In this document: piece by piece, positions 18,691 through 27,679 of the stretch
Layout of the letters: every line of letters starts with the position of its first letter
How positions within the stretch are numbered: the first letter of the stretch is position 1
Source: Roseiarcus sp963805295
GTDB lineage: Bacteria; Pseudomonadota; Alphaproteobacteria; Rhizobiales; Beijerinckiaceae
Assembly: GCA_963805295.1 (NCBI GenBank)
Contig: CAWDTW010000055.1
Coordinates: 78,290-142,289, forward strand
Direction: 5' to 3'
DNA length: 64,000 nucleotides
The notes under the pieces: generated by a model
What the model saw: the letters and a program-made list of their open reading frames with translations, nothing else
Databases searched by the model: none
What the model was told of the DNA's origin: nothing
Program-made: the position numbers and the translations under genes

Positions 18691-19506
18691 ATGAGCAAGG
18701 TGATCGTAGTAACATCCGGAAAAGGCGGGGTGGGCAAAACCACCTCGACCGCCTCGATCGGCGCGGCGCTCGCCCAGAGCGGCCAGCGCGTCTGCGTCGT
18801 CGATTTCGACGTCGGACTGCGCAACCTCGACCTCGTGATGGGCGCGGAGCGGCGGGTCGTCTATGACTTCATCAACGTCGCCCAAGGGGACGCCAAGCTG
18901 ACCCAGGCGCTGATCCGCGACAAGCGAGTCGACACATTGCACCTGTTGGCCGCCTCGCAGACTCGCGACAAGGACGCTCTGACGAACGAGGGGGTCGAGC
19001 GGGTCATCCGCGAACTGCGCGACAGCTTCGATTGGGTGCTCTGCGACAGCCCGGCAGGCATCGAACGAGGCGCCCTGCTGGCGATGCGATTCGCGGACCA
19101 GGCGATCGTCGTGACCAATCCGGAAATCTCGTCCGTGCGCGACTCCGACCGCATCATCGGCCTGCTCAATTCCAAGACGCGGCGCGCCGAGTGCGGCGAG
19201 CGCATGGACAAGCAATTGCTGCTCACCCGCTTCGACCCGGGCCGCTCCAGCCGCGGCGAAATGCTCGGCGTCGCCGATGTGCTCGACATCCTCTCCATCC
19301 CGCTGCTTGGGATCATTCCCGAGAGCGAGGAGATCCTTCGCGCCTCAAACCTCGGCGCTCCGGTGACGATCAACGGTTCGGCGGGCCTTGCCGGGCGCTC
19401 TTATCGCGAAGCGGCCCGCCGTCTCGCAGGCGAGACCGTGCCGATGGTGGTCCCGGACGAAAAGAAGACCCTTTTGAACCGCCTGTTCGGCCGGAGGGCC
19501 GCATGA
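18691..19506 (+). CDS. minD: Septum site-determining ATPase MinD
   Basis: MinD is a membrane-associated ATPase that recruits MinC and oscillates under the control of MinE. The 271-residue protein starts MSKVIVVTSGKGGVGKTTST with the deviant Walker A, has the FDVGLRNLDLVMG segment and ends in a Lys/Arg-rich amphipathic helix (KKTLLNRLFGRR) that serves as the membrane-targeting sequence. The ATG at 18691 follows GAGGAC. Its stop overlaps the minE start in ATGA. Confidence 0.96.
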   Translation: MSKVIVVTSGKGGVGKTTSTASIGAALAQSGQRVCVVDFDVGLRNLDLVMGAERRVVYDFINVAQGDAKLTQALIRDKRVDTLHLLAASQTRDKDALTNEGVERVIRELRDSFDWVLCDSPAGIERGALLAMRFADQAIVVTNPEISSVRDSDRIIGLLNSKTRRAECGERMDKQLLLTRFDPGRSSRGEMLGVADVLDILSIPLLGIIPESEEILRASNLGAPVTINGSAGLAGRSYREAARRLAGETVPMVVPDEKKTLLNRLFGRRAA

Positions 19507-19802
19507 GCCTGTTCAGCTTTTTCAAGGCGCGGGGGACCGCGCCGGTCGCACGCGAGCGGCTCCAGATCCTGCTCGCACACGAGCGCGTCGCGCTCGGCCC
19601 GCGCGATCTCGTCGCAATCCTGCGCGACGAGTTGCTCGCCACCATCGCACGCCACATCGAAATCGACCCGGAGAAGCTCTCGGTGAAGATGGACCGCGCA
19701 GGCGCCTTCTCGACGCTGGAGATCGACGTCGAAATTCCATGCGACAAGATCGATCCGGGGGCTCCCCGCTGCTTCCCCCCGACCGAGGCGTCAGCGGCCT
19801 GA
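19503..19802 (+). CDS. minE: Cell division topological specificity factor MinE
   Basis: MinE stimulates the MinD ATPase and confines division inhibition to the poles. The 99-residue protein begins MSLFSFFKARGTAPVARERL, a membrane-binding helix followed by the anti-MinCD strand, and continues with the dimerisation domain (EIDPEKLSVKMDRAGAFSTL). The ATG is inside the stop region of minD, so the two are translationally coupled. Length and order are normal. Confidence 0.95.
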   Translation: MSLFSFFKARGTAPVARERLQILLAHERVALGPRDLVAILRDELLATIARHIEIDPEKLSVKMDRAGAFSTLEIDVEIPCDKIDPGAPRCFPPTEASAA

Positions 19803-19823
19803 GGCCGCGACGCGGTGCGAACC

Positions 19824-19888
19824 TCCCCTCTCCCCGTAGGGCGTTCGCGAGAACGCCCGTCTAACGACAGGCGATGGGGAGAAGGGGC
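19824..19888 (+). repeat. Nested palindromic intergenic repeat (copy 1)
   Basis: An inner hairpin (GGGCGTTC-GCGA-GAACGCCC) is enclosed by outer arms CTCTCCCC and GGGGAGAAG, with ACGACAGGCGATGG between. Related copies are at 52618-52660 and 52776-52828. It lies just after minE and could also end that transcript. Confidence 0.6.
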
Positions 19889-20851
19889 GCGTCCCCTTTA
19901 CGCCGTCAACGCGGCCGCTCCGTCGCCGCTCCGCCGGGCATCCCCGCGGCGACTTCCGCCGGAGGCCGCGCGGCGCGGCCGCGGCGGCGATGGCTGATGA
20001 CGAGCGCGGCGAGCGTCGCGACGTAAGGCGAAATGTCGGTCAGCCGGTTCCACAGGCCCAGGCTCTGCAGGTGAATGCTGATTGAATGCCGATCGCGTCG
20101 GCGAAATCGAAAAGGACGCAGGCCGCGGCGGCGTCGAACACCTCGGTCACGGTGGGCGTCGGGGCGGCGGTCTCAGTGATCACGCCCGCGGCGAGACGCG
20201 CAAGCGCCGCCAAGGCGAGCGCGCAACGCGCTTTGGGACGGCGGCCTCGGCGAGGGCGGTCATGAAATTTCCCCAAAGCGACGACGTGGCGGATGTCTCG
20301 ATCCGCTTGCCACAATCCGTGAACGGCGGCACTCCCAGCCTCGGTAAGGGTGTAGTATGGCGAAGGTGGGATTAGGGCCGCGCGCCGGCTATTGCCTGAA
20401 TGGCTGGACGCCGCGCGGGCGGGACGAGGCCGCAACGCGGGTTGCAGGACTTTTCCCTTTATCGCGGCGGACCCGCTTCGGCCACCGACCGGACCGCCTT
20501 GCGCTCGCGGATCGGAGAGGATCCTCGGGACGGCCGGGAAACGGGGGCAACGGTCAAATCTTCACCACCGACCGTAATTGTGCGGGTTACCGTCGCTTGG
20601 CGCCACAGGCAAAACCATCAAGGTCCCGCAGAGGAACGGTCGGAATTCGGCCCGAGCTGGCTGGAAGAATGACAAAAATACATGGAACGCACGACATCGC
20701 GCCGGCGACCCAGCGCAGGGGCCTTCGACGGTGTACGCCGGTAGGCTCGACTCCGCTCCCGCTTTGCTGTATGAGGCCGGCCTCAACTGAAAACAGCGCG
20801 CCGAAGCGCTCGCCGGGTCTTCTCGATCCGGCGTCACGGCAGGAGTCGAAC
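19889..20851. other. Long stretch without an intact gene before rplS
   Basis: Nearly 1 kb holds no convincing complete gene. A minus-strand scrap of a transporter permease may lie at 19925-20150. The remainder has only unassignable short frames, and the last 150 bases form the rplS leader. Confidence 0.45.
19925..20150 (-). pseudogene. Possible C-terminal scrap of an ABC permease
   Basis: One frame reads VFDAAAACVLFDFADAIGIQ and the next HLQSLGLWNRLTDISPYVAT with LAALVISHRRRG. Joined by a one-base shift this resembles the last two helices of simple-sugar or nucleoside ABC permeases, which end with a FADAxxxxLQ-x-LG and PYxxTLxxL pattern. The match is short and I hold it weakly. Confidence 0.35.
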
Positions 20852-21286
20852 ATGAACGTCATCGAGAAGCTCGAGGCCGAGCAGGCGGCCAAATTGCCCG
20901 GCGCTAAGATGCCGGACTTCCAGCCCGGCGACACCGTTGTCGTCAACGTGAAGGTCGCCGAGGGCGAGCGCACCCGCATCCAGGCCTACGAGGGCGTCTG
21001 CATCGCGCGCAGCGGCGGGGGCTTGAACGAGAACTTCACCGTGCGCAAGATTTCCTACGGCGAAGGGGTCGAGCGCGTCTTCCCCGTCTATTCGCCGATG
21101 ATCAACTCGGTCAAGGTCCTGCGCCGGGGCAAAGTGCGCCGCGCCAAGCTCTACTACCTGCGCGATCGCCGCGGCAAGTCGGCGCGCATCGCCGAGCGCA
21201 CGGACAGCGCCCCAGGCAAGGATAGCGCCGCGGGCAAGGACAGCGCCGCGGGCAAGGACGCCGGCAAAGAGACCGGCAAGTCGTGA
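20852..21286 (+). CDS. rplS: 50S ribosomal protein L19
   Basis: L19 sits at the subunit interface of the ribosome. The 144-residue protein has the full core: MPDFQPGDTVVVNVKVAEGE, RTRIQAYEGVCIARSGGG, then VERVFPVYSPMINSVKVLRR and KLYYLRDRRGKSARI. The C-terminus has an extra charged tail with three near copies of DSAAGK. The usual neighbours rimM and trmD are absent upstream, where a kilobase of non-coding or decayed sequence lies instead. Start ATG 20852 follows GGCAGGAG. Confidence 0.95.
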   Translation: MNVIEKLEAEQAAKLPGAKMPDFQPGDTVVVNVKVAEGERTRIQAYEGVCIARSGGGLNENFTVRKISYGEGVERVFPVYSPMINSVKVLRRGKVRRAKLYYLRDRRGKSARIAERTDSAPGKDSAAGKDSAAGKDAGKETGKS

Positions 21287-21334
21287 GACTTTCGCCCGCA
21301 GGTCGCGGGCGAAGTTTTTTCGGAGGGGAACATC

Positions 21335-21574
21335 ATAACAGGAGCCGTCGTCGCCCAGAGGGGGCCGTACGCGAAGGACCTCGAAGCGGGCAAGACCTAT
21401 TACTGGTGCGCCTGCGGCAGGTCGGCGGACCAGCCGTTGTGCGACGGATCGCACAAGGCCGTCGGCATGGCGCCCGCCGCCTTCACCGCCGAGAAGACCG
21501 GAACCGCCTGGCTCTGCGGCTGCAAGCATTCCAGCGACGCGCCCTTCTGCGACGGCACGCACAAGAGCCTGTGA
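21335..21574 (+). CDS. CDGSH iron-sulfur protein with a non-standard ATA start
   Basis: The frame encodes about 79 residues with two CDGSH-type 2Fe-2S sites: YYWCACGRSADQPLCDGSHK and AWLCGCKHSSDAPFCDGTHK. Each has C-x-C and C-D-G-(S/T)-H ligands. No ATG, GTG or TTG lies between the in-frame stop at 21284 and the first domain. A strong GGAGGGG at 21322-21328 stands six bases before ATA at 21335, which would give the expected start MTGAVVAQRGPYAK if it were ATG. Either ATA/ATC is used or one base is wrong. Such proteins carry redox-active clusters; their partner is unknown. Confidence 0.8.
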   Translation: MTGAVVAQRGPYAKDLEAGKTYYWCACGRSADQPLCDGSHKAVGMAPAAFTAEKTGTAWLCGCKHSSDAPFCDGTHKSL

Positions 21575-21596
21575 GCGGACGCGTCACCCAAGCGCG

Positions 21597-21623
21597 AAGG
21601 CCGGCGCTCCCGCCGGCCTTTTG
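21597..21623 (+). terminator. Rho-independent terminator after the CDGSH gene
   Basis: AAGGCCGGC and GCCGGCCTT form a nine-pair stem with a six-base loop, followed by a T-rich stretch that extends to TTGCGTTTT. It lies between the CDGSH gene and priA. Confidence 0.75.
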
Positions 21624-21641
21624 CGTTTTCGGGCGCGCGGC

Positions 21642-23867
21642 ATGACGGACGACCCGACCGTCGTCGTCGATGTGCTCGTCCCGGTCGCGGTCGACACCGC
21701 CTACAGCTATCGCGCGCCCGCCGAGCTGAAGCTCGAGCCGGGAGCCTGCGTCGACGTCCCGCTCGGGACGCGCCATGCGACCGGCGTCGTCTGGGCCTTG
21801 CGGGAAGGCGGCGGCGACAATCTCAAATCGGTGGCGGCGATCCGCGACTGGCCGCCGCTCAAAAAACCCTTGCGCGACTTCATCGACTGGGTGGCGCGCT
21901 GGACGCTCAGCCCCCGCGGCATGGTGCTGCGGATGGCGATCCGAGCCCATGAGATTGTCGAGCCTCCAGCGCCGAAATTCGGCGTCGCGGCGACCGGCAA
22001 GCCGCCCTCGCGGATGACGGACGCGCGCGCCCGGGTTCTTGCCGCGCTTCAAGGCGCCGAGGCGCCGCTCGCCAAATCCGCTCTCGCCGAGCGCGCCGAA
22101 TGCTCGACGAGCGTGATCGACGGCCTCATCGAGGACGGGGCGCTCGCCGCCGTCGCGCTCGCGCCGGAGCGGATCGCCGCCGACCTCGACCCGGACTTCC
22201 GCCCGCCTCTCCTCAACGACGACCAGCGGCCCGCGGCGGACGATCTCGCCGCCCGCGTCGCCGAGCGCGCCTTTTCCGCGACCCTGCTCGAAGGCGTGAC
22301 CGGGTCGGGCAAGACGGAAGTCTATTTCGAGGCCGTCGCCGAGGCGTTGCGGGCCGGCCGGCAGGCGCTCGTGCTGCTTCCCGAGATCGCGCTGACCGCC
22401 CAGTTCCTCGACCGCTTCGCCGCGCGCTTCGGCGCGCGCCCCGCCGAGTGGCATTCGGGGCTGACCGAGCGCCAGCGCGAGCGGGTCTGGGGGGCGGCTG
22501 CGAGCGGCGAGGCGCGGGTCGTGGTCGGGGCGCGCTCGGCCCTCTTCCTGCCCTTCGCCGATCTCGGCCTCATCGTCGTCGACGAGGAGCACGAGGGCGC
22601 CTACAAGCAGGAGGACGGCGTCGTCTACAACGCGCGCGACATGGCGGTGGTGCGCGCGCGTCTCGAAAAGGCGGCGATCGCGCTCGCCTCCGCCACGCCC
22701 GCGCTCGAGACGCGGGTCAACGCCGTGACCGGCCGCTATCGCTGGCTGCGCCTGCCCTCGCGCTTCGGCGCGGCGAGCCTGCCCGACATCGCGACCGTGG
22801 ACCTGAAGCGCGAGGGCCCGCCGCGCGGGGGTTGGCTGTCGCCGAAGGCGATCCTCGGCGTGGAGACGGCGCGAGAACGCGGCGAGCAGGCGCTCCTCTT
22901 CCTCAACCGGCGCGGCTATGCGCCGCTCACCCTCTGCCGCTCCTGCGGGCATCGGTTCGAATGCCCCAACTGCTCGGCCTGGCTGGTCGAGCACCGCTTC
23001 CGCGCCGCGCTCGTCTGCCACCACTGCGGCCATGCCGAGGCGCGGCCGAAACTGTGCCCGGAATGCCACGACGTCGACAGCCTCACCGCCTGCGGGCCGG
23101 GGGTCGAGCGGCTCGCCGAGGAGGCGGCGCTCCTTTTCCCCGACGTGCGCACGCTCGTGCTGTCCTCCGATTTTCCCGGCGGGATCGAGACCCTGCGCCG
23201 CCAGCTCGACGCCGCGGCGAACGGCGAATTCGATCTCATCATCGGCACCCAGCTCGTCGCCAAGGGCCACAATTTTCCGCTGCTCACCTTCGTCTGCGTC
23301 GTCGACGCCGACGTCGGCCTCGCCAACGCCGATCCGCGCGCGGCCGAGCGCACCTTCCAGCTCCTGCGCCAGGCGACGGGCCGGGCCGGACGCGGCGACA
23401 AGGCCGGGCGGGCGCTGCTGCAGACTTGGCAGCCCGAGCATCCGGTCATCGCCGCGCTCGTTTCGGGCGACGCCGAGCGCTTCTACCGCGAGGAGACCGA
23501 ACAGCGCCGCATCGGCGGCCTGCCGCCGTTCGGACGGCTCGCCGCCATCATCGTCTCGGCGGAGGACAAGGGTGCGGCGGAGGCGCACGCTCGCGCGCTG
23601 GCCCGCGCGGCGCACGCCATGCCGCAAGGCAAGGGCTGGCGGGTCGCCCCGCTCGGCGGGCATCCGCAAGGCGACGAAATCACCCTGCTCGGCCCCGCCG
23701 AGGCGCCGATCGCCGTCCTCCGCAAGCGCCACCGCTTCCGCCTCGCCGCCAAGGCGCCGCGCTCCTCCGACCTGCAGGGTTTTTTGCGCGCGCTGCTGGC
23801 GGCGGCCCCGCCGCTGCGCGGCGGGGTGAGGGTGGCGATCGACGTCGATCCGCAGAGTTTTCTGTGA
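21642..23867 (+). CDS. priA: Primosomal helicase PriA
   Basis: PriA reloads the replisome at stalled forks. The 741-residue protein has the N-terminal 3-prime-DNA-binding domain (VDVLVPVAVDTAYSYRAP), the helicase core with Walker A EGVTGSGKTEVY and DEAH-type VVDEEHEGAYKQ, the zinc-binding cluster CRSCGHRFECPNC with CHHCGHAEARPKLCPEC, and the motif GTQLVAKGHNFP. I use the ATG at 21642, seven codons inside the longest frame, because the terminator hairpin lies directly upstream. The gene is intact over its full length. Confidence 0.95.
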   Translation: MTDDPTVVVDVLVPVAVDTAYSYRAPAELKLEPGACVDVPLGTRHATGVVWALREGGGDNLKSVAAIRDWPPLKKPLRDFIDWVARWTLSPRGMVLRMAIRAHEIVEPPAPKFGVAATGKPPSRMTDARARVLAALQGAEAPLAKSALAERAECSTSVIDGLIEDGALAAVALAPERIAADLDPDFRPPLLNDDQRPAADDLAARVAERAFSATLLEGVTGSGKTEVYFEAVAEALRAGRQALVLLPEIALTAQFLDRFAARFGARPAEWHSGLTERQRERVWGAAASGEARVVVGARSALFLPFADLGLIVVDEEHEGAYKQEDGVVYNARDMAVVRARLEKAAIALASATPALETRVNAVTGRYRWLRLPSRFGAASLPDIATVDLKREGPPRGGWLSPKAILGVETARERGEQALLFLNRRGYAPLTLCRSCGHRFECPNCSAWLVEHRFRAALVCHHCGHAEARPKLCPECHDVDSLTACGPGVERLAEEAALLFPDVRTLVLSSDFPGGIETLRRQLDAAANGEFDLIIGTQLVAKGHNFPLLTFVCVVDADVGLANADPRAAERTFQLLRQATGRAGRGDKAGRALLQTWQPEHPVIAALVSGDAERFYREETEQRRIGGLPPFGRLAAIIVSAEDKGAAEAHARALARAAHAMPQGKGWRVAPLGGHPQGDEITLLGPAEAPIAVLRKRHRFRLAAKAPRSSDLQGFLRALLAAAPPLRGGVRVAIDVDPQSFL

Positions 23868-24403
23868 GCCCCGCGGCGCGGGAAGGCGGGCTCCACAGGC
23901 GCGGCCGGCGAGCGCGCCCGGCGGGCCGGCCGAATCCGTCGCCTGACGAGCGATTTCAACACATTAGGCGCCAAAATCTGCAACTCACGCGAGATGAGGC
24001 CGACCACTCTCGGAAGCCGCCGCGGACCGCGACCATTCGCCAGATCATTAATACATTTCTAATATGTTTATAATAGGATCATCGCGGCCACTCTCGCCTG
24101 GCGCATCAAATCTAGCAATTGGCGCCCGAACGCGCGTTCCCCGGAAGGGGCGAGGTTCGACCCGTAGCCCGCGTTCCTGGTCGGTCTTGGTACGGAAGGA
24201 ATGCGCCAATAGCGGTCATTCCCGGACGGCGTGGCGGGTCAAATCGACCCGGTAATGGCCCCATGGTGAAGAGCTCACCTCGCCAGGATCCACGCCAGCG
24301 GGCGGGACGCGAATTGATGCGCAACGGGCGCATCATGCGCTATACTGCCGATGATCGGGATCATCAGCACGGCAACCCGCCTGTCTTCGAGTTGGGAGGA
24401 AGC
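23868..24403. other. Region between priA and otsA
   Basis: No gene is visible. It includes an AT-rich island at about 24045-24080 that holds a possible promoter. Confidence 0.45.
24046..24074 (+). promoter_or_regulatory. Possible sigma-70 promoter upstream of otsA
   Basis: A perfect TATAAT (24069-24074) stands in an AT-rich patch unlike its GC-rich surroundings, with a weak CATTAA at the -35 position 17 bases before it. It is about 330 bases before the otsA start, so the leader would be long. Confidence 0.35.
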
Positions 24404-25879
24404 ATGAGCCCGCGTCTGATCATCGTCTCAAACCGAGTCGCCGTGCCCGAGCCGGGAAATAAACAGATGGCGGGGGGGCTCGTAGTTGCGGTGAAGGCGG
24501 CGCTGAGAAACCGCACAGGCGTGTGGTTTGGCTGGAGCGGCAACATCGACGAGACGGAGACAGCGGAGCCGCGCACCGTCGAGCGCAATCATATAACCTA
24601 TGTCGTCATCGATCTGTCGAAAAATGATTTTGAGGAATATTACAACGGGCTGGCGAACCGGGTCCTGTGGCCCATCTTGCACTATCGCGTCGATTTGCAA
24701 GAATATTCGCGCGCCGACCATTCAGGCTATATGCGCGTCAATCGCCTGTTCGCCGACAAGCTCAGCGCCTTCATCAGAGAGGACGATGTTCTTTGGGTGC
24801 ACGACTATCACCTGATCCCGTTGGCGCGGGAACTGCGCGCTCGAGGGCATCTCAATCCGATCGGTTTCTTTCTGCACATCCCCTGTGCTCCGTTGGACAT
24901 TCTGCGCACGTTGCCGCACCACGACGAGATTCTCGGCGCCCTTACCTACTATGACCTCGTTGGCTTTCAGACCGAGAACGATCGCGATAATTTCGCCGCC
25001 TACCTATTGACGATACCGGGCGCCCAGGCTGGGCGCAGCCTAACTTTCGAAGTAGGGGGACGCCAGACCCGTATCGGCGCATTTCCAGTCAGCATCGAGA
25101 CCGCCACTTACGCGCGGCTCGCGCGCAATGCCGCTCGTTCGCCACTCGCCAAGGAAATTAGGGAGAGCCTCAACGGGCTGCGTCTCGTGCTCGGCGTCGA
25201 CCGGCTCGATTATTCCAAGGGCATCATCCAACGCATCAACGCTTTCGACCGTTTTCTCGAAGTCAATCCAGAGTGGCGATCACGCGTCACCCTGTTGCAG
25301 ATCACGCCAAGGAGCCGGTCCGACATCAAGGACTACGCCGCGATCGAAAATGAAGTGACGACGCTGATCGGCAGAGTCAACGGCCGTTATGGCGAGGCGT
25401 CCTGGACGCCGATACGCTATGTCAATCGTTCCCATTCACGCGCCGCGCTCTCGGGCATCTATCGCGCGGCCGATGTCGCGCTGGTTACGCCGCTTCGTGA
25501 CGGGATGAACCTCGTCGCCAAGGAATATGTCGCGGCGCAGGATGCGGAGAATCCTGGGGTGCTTGTGCTTTCGCAATTTGCCGGGGCGGCGGCGGAACTC
25601 ACCGGGGCGCTGATCGTCAATCCACACGAGAGCGAGGGCGTGGCCGCGGCGCTGAAGCGCGCGTTGGGAATGCCATTGTTCGAGCGGCGCGAACGCCACA
25701 GCCCCATGCTGGAACATCTCTTGGTCCATGACATCGAACACTGGGCGAGAAGCTATCTTTCCGCGCTCGCGGAGACGCGGCAGCGCCCAAGCTTGATGAG
25801 CGATCTGCGCGCATTCCTCAGCCCGTCGAGGTCGCCGACTGATGGGCGCGCTACCACAGACGCACGCAGACAAGCCTGA
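24404..25879 (+). CDS. otsA: Trehalose-6-phosphate synthase OtsA
   Basis: OtsA joins UDP-glucose and glucose-6-phosphate to trehalose-6-phosphate, the first step of trehalose (osmoprotectant) synthesis. The 491-residue GT20 enzyme shows MSPRLIIVSNRVAVPEPGNK and GGLVVAVKAAL at the N-terminus, WVHDYHLIPLARELRARG, GFFLHIPCAPLDILRTLP, the VDRLDYSKGIIQR motif, and TPLRDGMNLVAKEYVAAQ near the nucleotide site. The ATG at 24404 follows GGGAGGAAGC. The phosphatase otsB is not adjacent, so the pathway partner must lie elsewhere. Confidence 0.94.
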   Translation: MSPRLIIVSNRVAVPEPGNKQMAGGLVVAVKAALRNRTGVWFGWSGNIDETETAEPRTVERNHITYVVIDLSKNDFEEYYNGLANRVLWPILHYRVDLQEYSRADHSGYMRVNRLFADKLSAFIREDDVLWVHDYHLIPLARELRARGHLNPIGFFLHIPCAPLDILRTLPHHDEILGALTYYDLVGFQTENDRDNFAAYLLTIPGAQAGRSLTFEVGGRQTRIGAFPVSIETATYARLARNAARSPLAKEIRESLNGLRLVLGVDRLDYSKGIIQRINAFDRFLEVNPEWRSRVTLLQITPRSRSDIKDYAAIENEVTTLIGRVNGRYGEASWTPIRYVNRSHSRAALSGIYRAADVALVTPLRDGMNLVAKEYVAAQDAENPGVLVLSQFAGAAAELTGALIVNPHESEGVAAALKRALGMPLFERRERHSPMLEHLLVHDIEHWARSYLSALAETRQRPSLMSDLRAFLSPSRSPTDGRATTDARRQA

Positions 25880-25944
25880 GGGCGGCTATGTCAGAGTAAC
25901 GGCAGGTCGTCTATGTGTGGCGCAGATGGCGGCATCAGTCCCGC

Positions 25945-26200
25945 CCAACGTCCCGACGACAACAGCCTACCCGCACTGAGCAGGCTCACAAGCAGCTGAT
26001 CGATCAGAGCCGCGCGTTTCCCCACCAATCGGTCTCTCGATCGATGCACCGTCTGCATGTCGAGCTGGTCCTGGCTCTTCAATTCAACGAACCGCATCGT
26101 CGGGCCCGTCGCCGCCTCGGCAATCCCTTCGGCGTCGCGATCGTCGTTCTTCTGAGCCTGATGTACGGCCGGACATATTCGGGCGACATCAGCTCGACTG
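25945..26200 (-). mobile_element. IS110-family transposase, N-terminal fragment, frameshifted
   Basis: Two frames together read ELMSPEYVRPY and then AQKNDDRDAEGIAEAATGPT, with MRFVELKSQDQLDMQTVHRS and RDRLVGKRAALIDQLL. This is the DEDD N-terminal domain of an IS110 transposase (the K-N-D-x-x-D-A-E motif carries catalytic acids). The C-terminal part is missing and the frame is broken near 26160, so it is inactive. Confidence 0.75.
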
Positions 26201-26305
26201 GGGCGCCCAACGCGCCGCGCTCGAGTCCGCCTAACCGCGTCCCAACCCGGGTCCAACTGGCGGTCTCACGCTCGAGGATTCGTTGTCCTGCGGACGGACG
26301 TCCGC

Positions 26306-26599
26306 TCAGACGCTCTTCATTCTGTTCATGATGAAGCCGACGATCGCGGTCACGATGGCCCCCGACACGCCGCCGCCAACGAGCTGGCCGACCCAGGCGC
26401 CAATATCCATGCCGCCCGTGCCTGCGAGCATCGGAACGAGCGAGGTCAACAGCGATCCGCCGGCAATGCCGCCAACAGCGCCGGCGATCGAATTTCCACC
26501 GGTTCCGAGGCTCACGTTGTTGGCCGCCGCGCCAACGGCGTTGCCGCCGATCGCGCCAGCGACCAGTTGGATAAAGAGGTTGATGAGCGTCCCTGACAA
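26306..26599 (-). CDS. Small Gly-rich membrane hypothetical protein
   Basis: About 97 residues, with three weakly hydrophobic Gly/Ala-rich segments (LINLFIQLVAGAIGGNAVGA, SIAGAVGGIAGGSLLTSLVP, GQLVGGGVSGAIVTAIVGFI). Similar short proteins of unknown role are common in Rhizobiales. I chose the TTG at 26599 because AGGAGAG lies five bases before it; an ATG at 26623 would add eight charged residues in front of this ribosome site. It faces the IS fragments on its downstream side. Confidence 0.55.
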   Translation of the reverse strand: MSGTLINLFIQLVAGAIGGNAVGAAANNVSLGTGGNSIAGAVGGIAGGSLLTSLVPMLAGTGGMDIGAWVGQLVGGGVSGAIVTAIVGFIMNRMKSV

Positions 26600-26623
26600 T
26601 TTTTCTCTCCTCTTGGCGATCAA

Positions 26624-27331
26624 GTCGCCGATGCAATTTTCGCGATCGCCACCGCGATTCAGTCTTGCGCTGTGGCAATCGTTTCTGGGTAATTTCTACA
26701 TCATGGCTACGGTATTTTCAATCGCTCTTTCTTTGGGAACCGCTCTGCCGATGTCGAAGTCCATGTCGAAACAACAATATCCGTTTGTGAGGAGATTTTA
26801 GCGGAGCGGCGGGTGCAGGACGGTCGCAGCGGCGAGGGGCTAATGGACCTGCAGCGTGCGCATTTGTGTCAATTGTCCCGCGCGAATGACACGGGGTTTA
26901 ACCGAAGGGCTCGTGTATTCGACCAAAGTCGTAGGAAATTTGACCTATCGCAAAACGATCGCCCGACTAGGCGGCTAAGTTTCCTCGGCGGGGAGGAGGA
27001 GGCGTCGATGTTGCGACGCGCGATCGGCCATAAGGCGCGAGGGCCGCCGCAGTGGCATTTGATCGTCACCCAGGTGAGGGAGTACCGCTGGACCGAAATC
27101 GACCCGGGTGTTCATACGCGTGAAGGAGAGCATCCGCTCGAAGCCATGATGCATTGGCCGATCCGGCAGAGAGGCTCAGAACCCTTCGCTGCCGGCGGAA
27201 ATCTCTTCTCGACGATAACCCGTCGTCGGGTTGAGGGTTTTCGGTTTGGGACCTGCGGCGCCCCTAGGACGCGATCCGGGAGCGACGCGTCAGTGCGGAG
27301 TATCGGCTCGATATTTTTCTGGGCCATTCCG
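26624..27331. other. Stretch without a recognisable gene
   Basis: The plus strand stays open from 26813 into the small gene at 27332, but the encoded sequence lacks any family feature and has mixed composition. I see no other structure. Confidence 0.4.
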
Positions 27332-27562
27332 ATGGATTTGACACGAAAGAGGCGAATATATGATCTGAATAAGCCCGAGGACCGCGTCTACTTGCTCAAC
27401 CGCGGCTTCGTTTGGGCGGTGATCTATCCGCACGGAGAGAAGCGAGGAAAGCTAATCTCCGCCCATCGGGATGAGAAAGGCGTGAAATTCATCTTGAACT
27501 ATTTGAAGGACGTCAAGGTTGATGTAGTCAAAATTGCCGAGTACCCCGATAACCTAAGTTGA
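27332..27562 (+). CDS. Short hypothetical protein
   Basis: The 76-residue product (MDLTRKRRIYDLNKPEDRVY, later GFVWAVIYPHGEKRGKL and KFILNYLKDVKVDVVKIAEY) is hydrophilic with alternating strands and a helix, and its base composition is less GC-rich than its neighbours, which suggests transfer. No membrane or signal segment is present. I do not recognise the family. It is followed directly by an IS21/ISAs1 remnant. Confidence 0.4.
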   Translation: MDLTRKRRIYDLNKPEDRVYLLNRGFVWAVIYPHGEKRGKLISAHRDEKGVKFILNYLKDVKVDVVKIAEYPDNLS

Positions 27563-27590
27563 CTACGCTGAAGTTCCCTGTCGTCCTTCT

Positions 27591-27653
27591 ACGATGTTGA
27601 TCGCGGCCGGGCCGACCGGCGTCGGCAAGAGTTGGATCGCCTGTTCCCGTGGC
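27591..27653 (+). mobile_element. IS21 istB fragment (Walker A scrap)
   Basis: About 20 codons read MLIAAGPTGVGKSWIACSRG, which matches the Walker A region of IstB, the ATPase helper of IS21 elements (GPTGVGKSWIACALG in intact members). The reading frame then runs straight into an ISAs1 transposase, so two different elements have been joined by deletion or insertion. Confidence 0.7.
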
Positions 27654-27679
27654 TCGGGCTTTGGAGGCGGCGATCTGCG

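Noticed and set aside
20040..20435. 131-residue minus-strand frame between minE and rplS
   Set aside because: Its first half has no recognisable feature; only the end resembles a permease scrap and then only with a frame change.
21483..23732. A 749-residue frame opposite priA
   Set aside because: It is the complement of priA with shadow composition and has no family motif.
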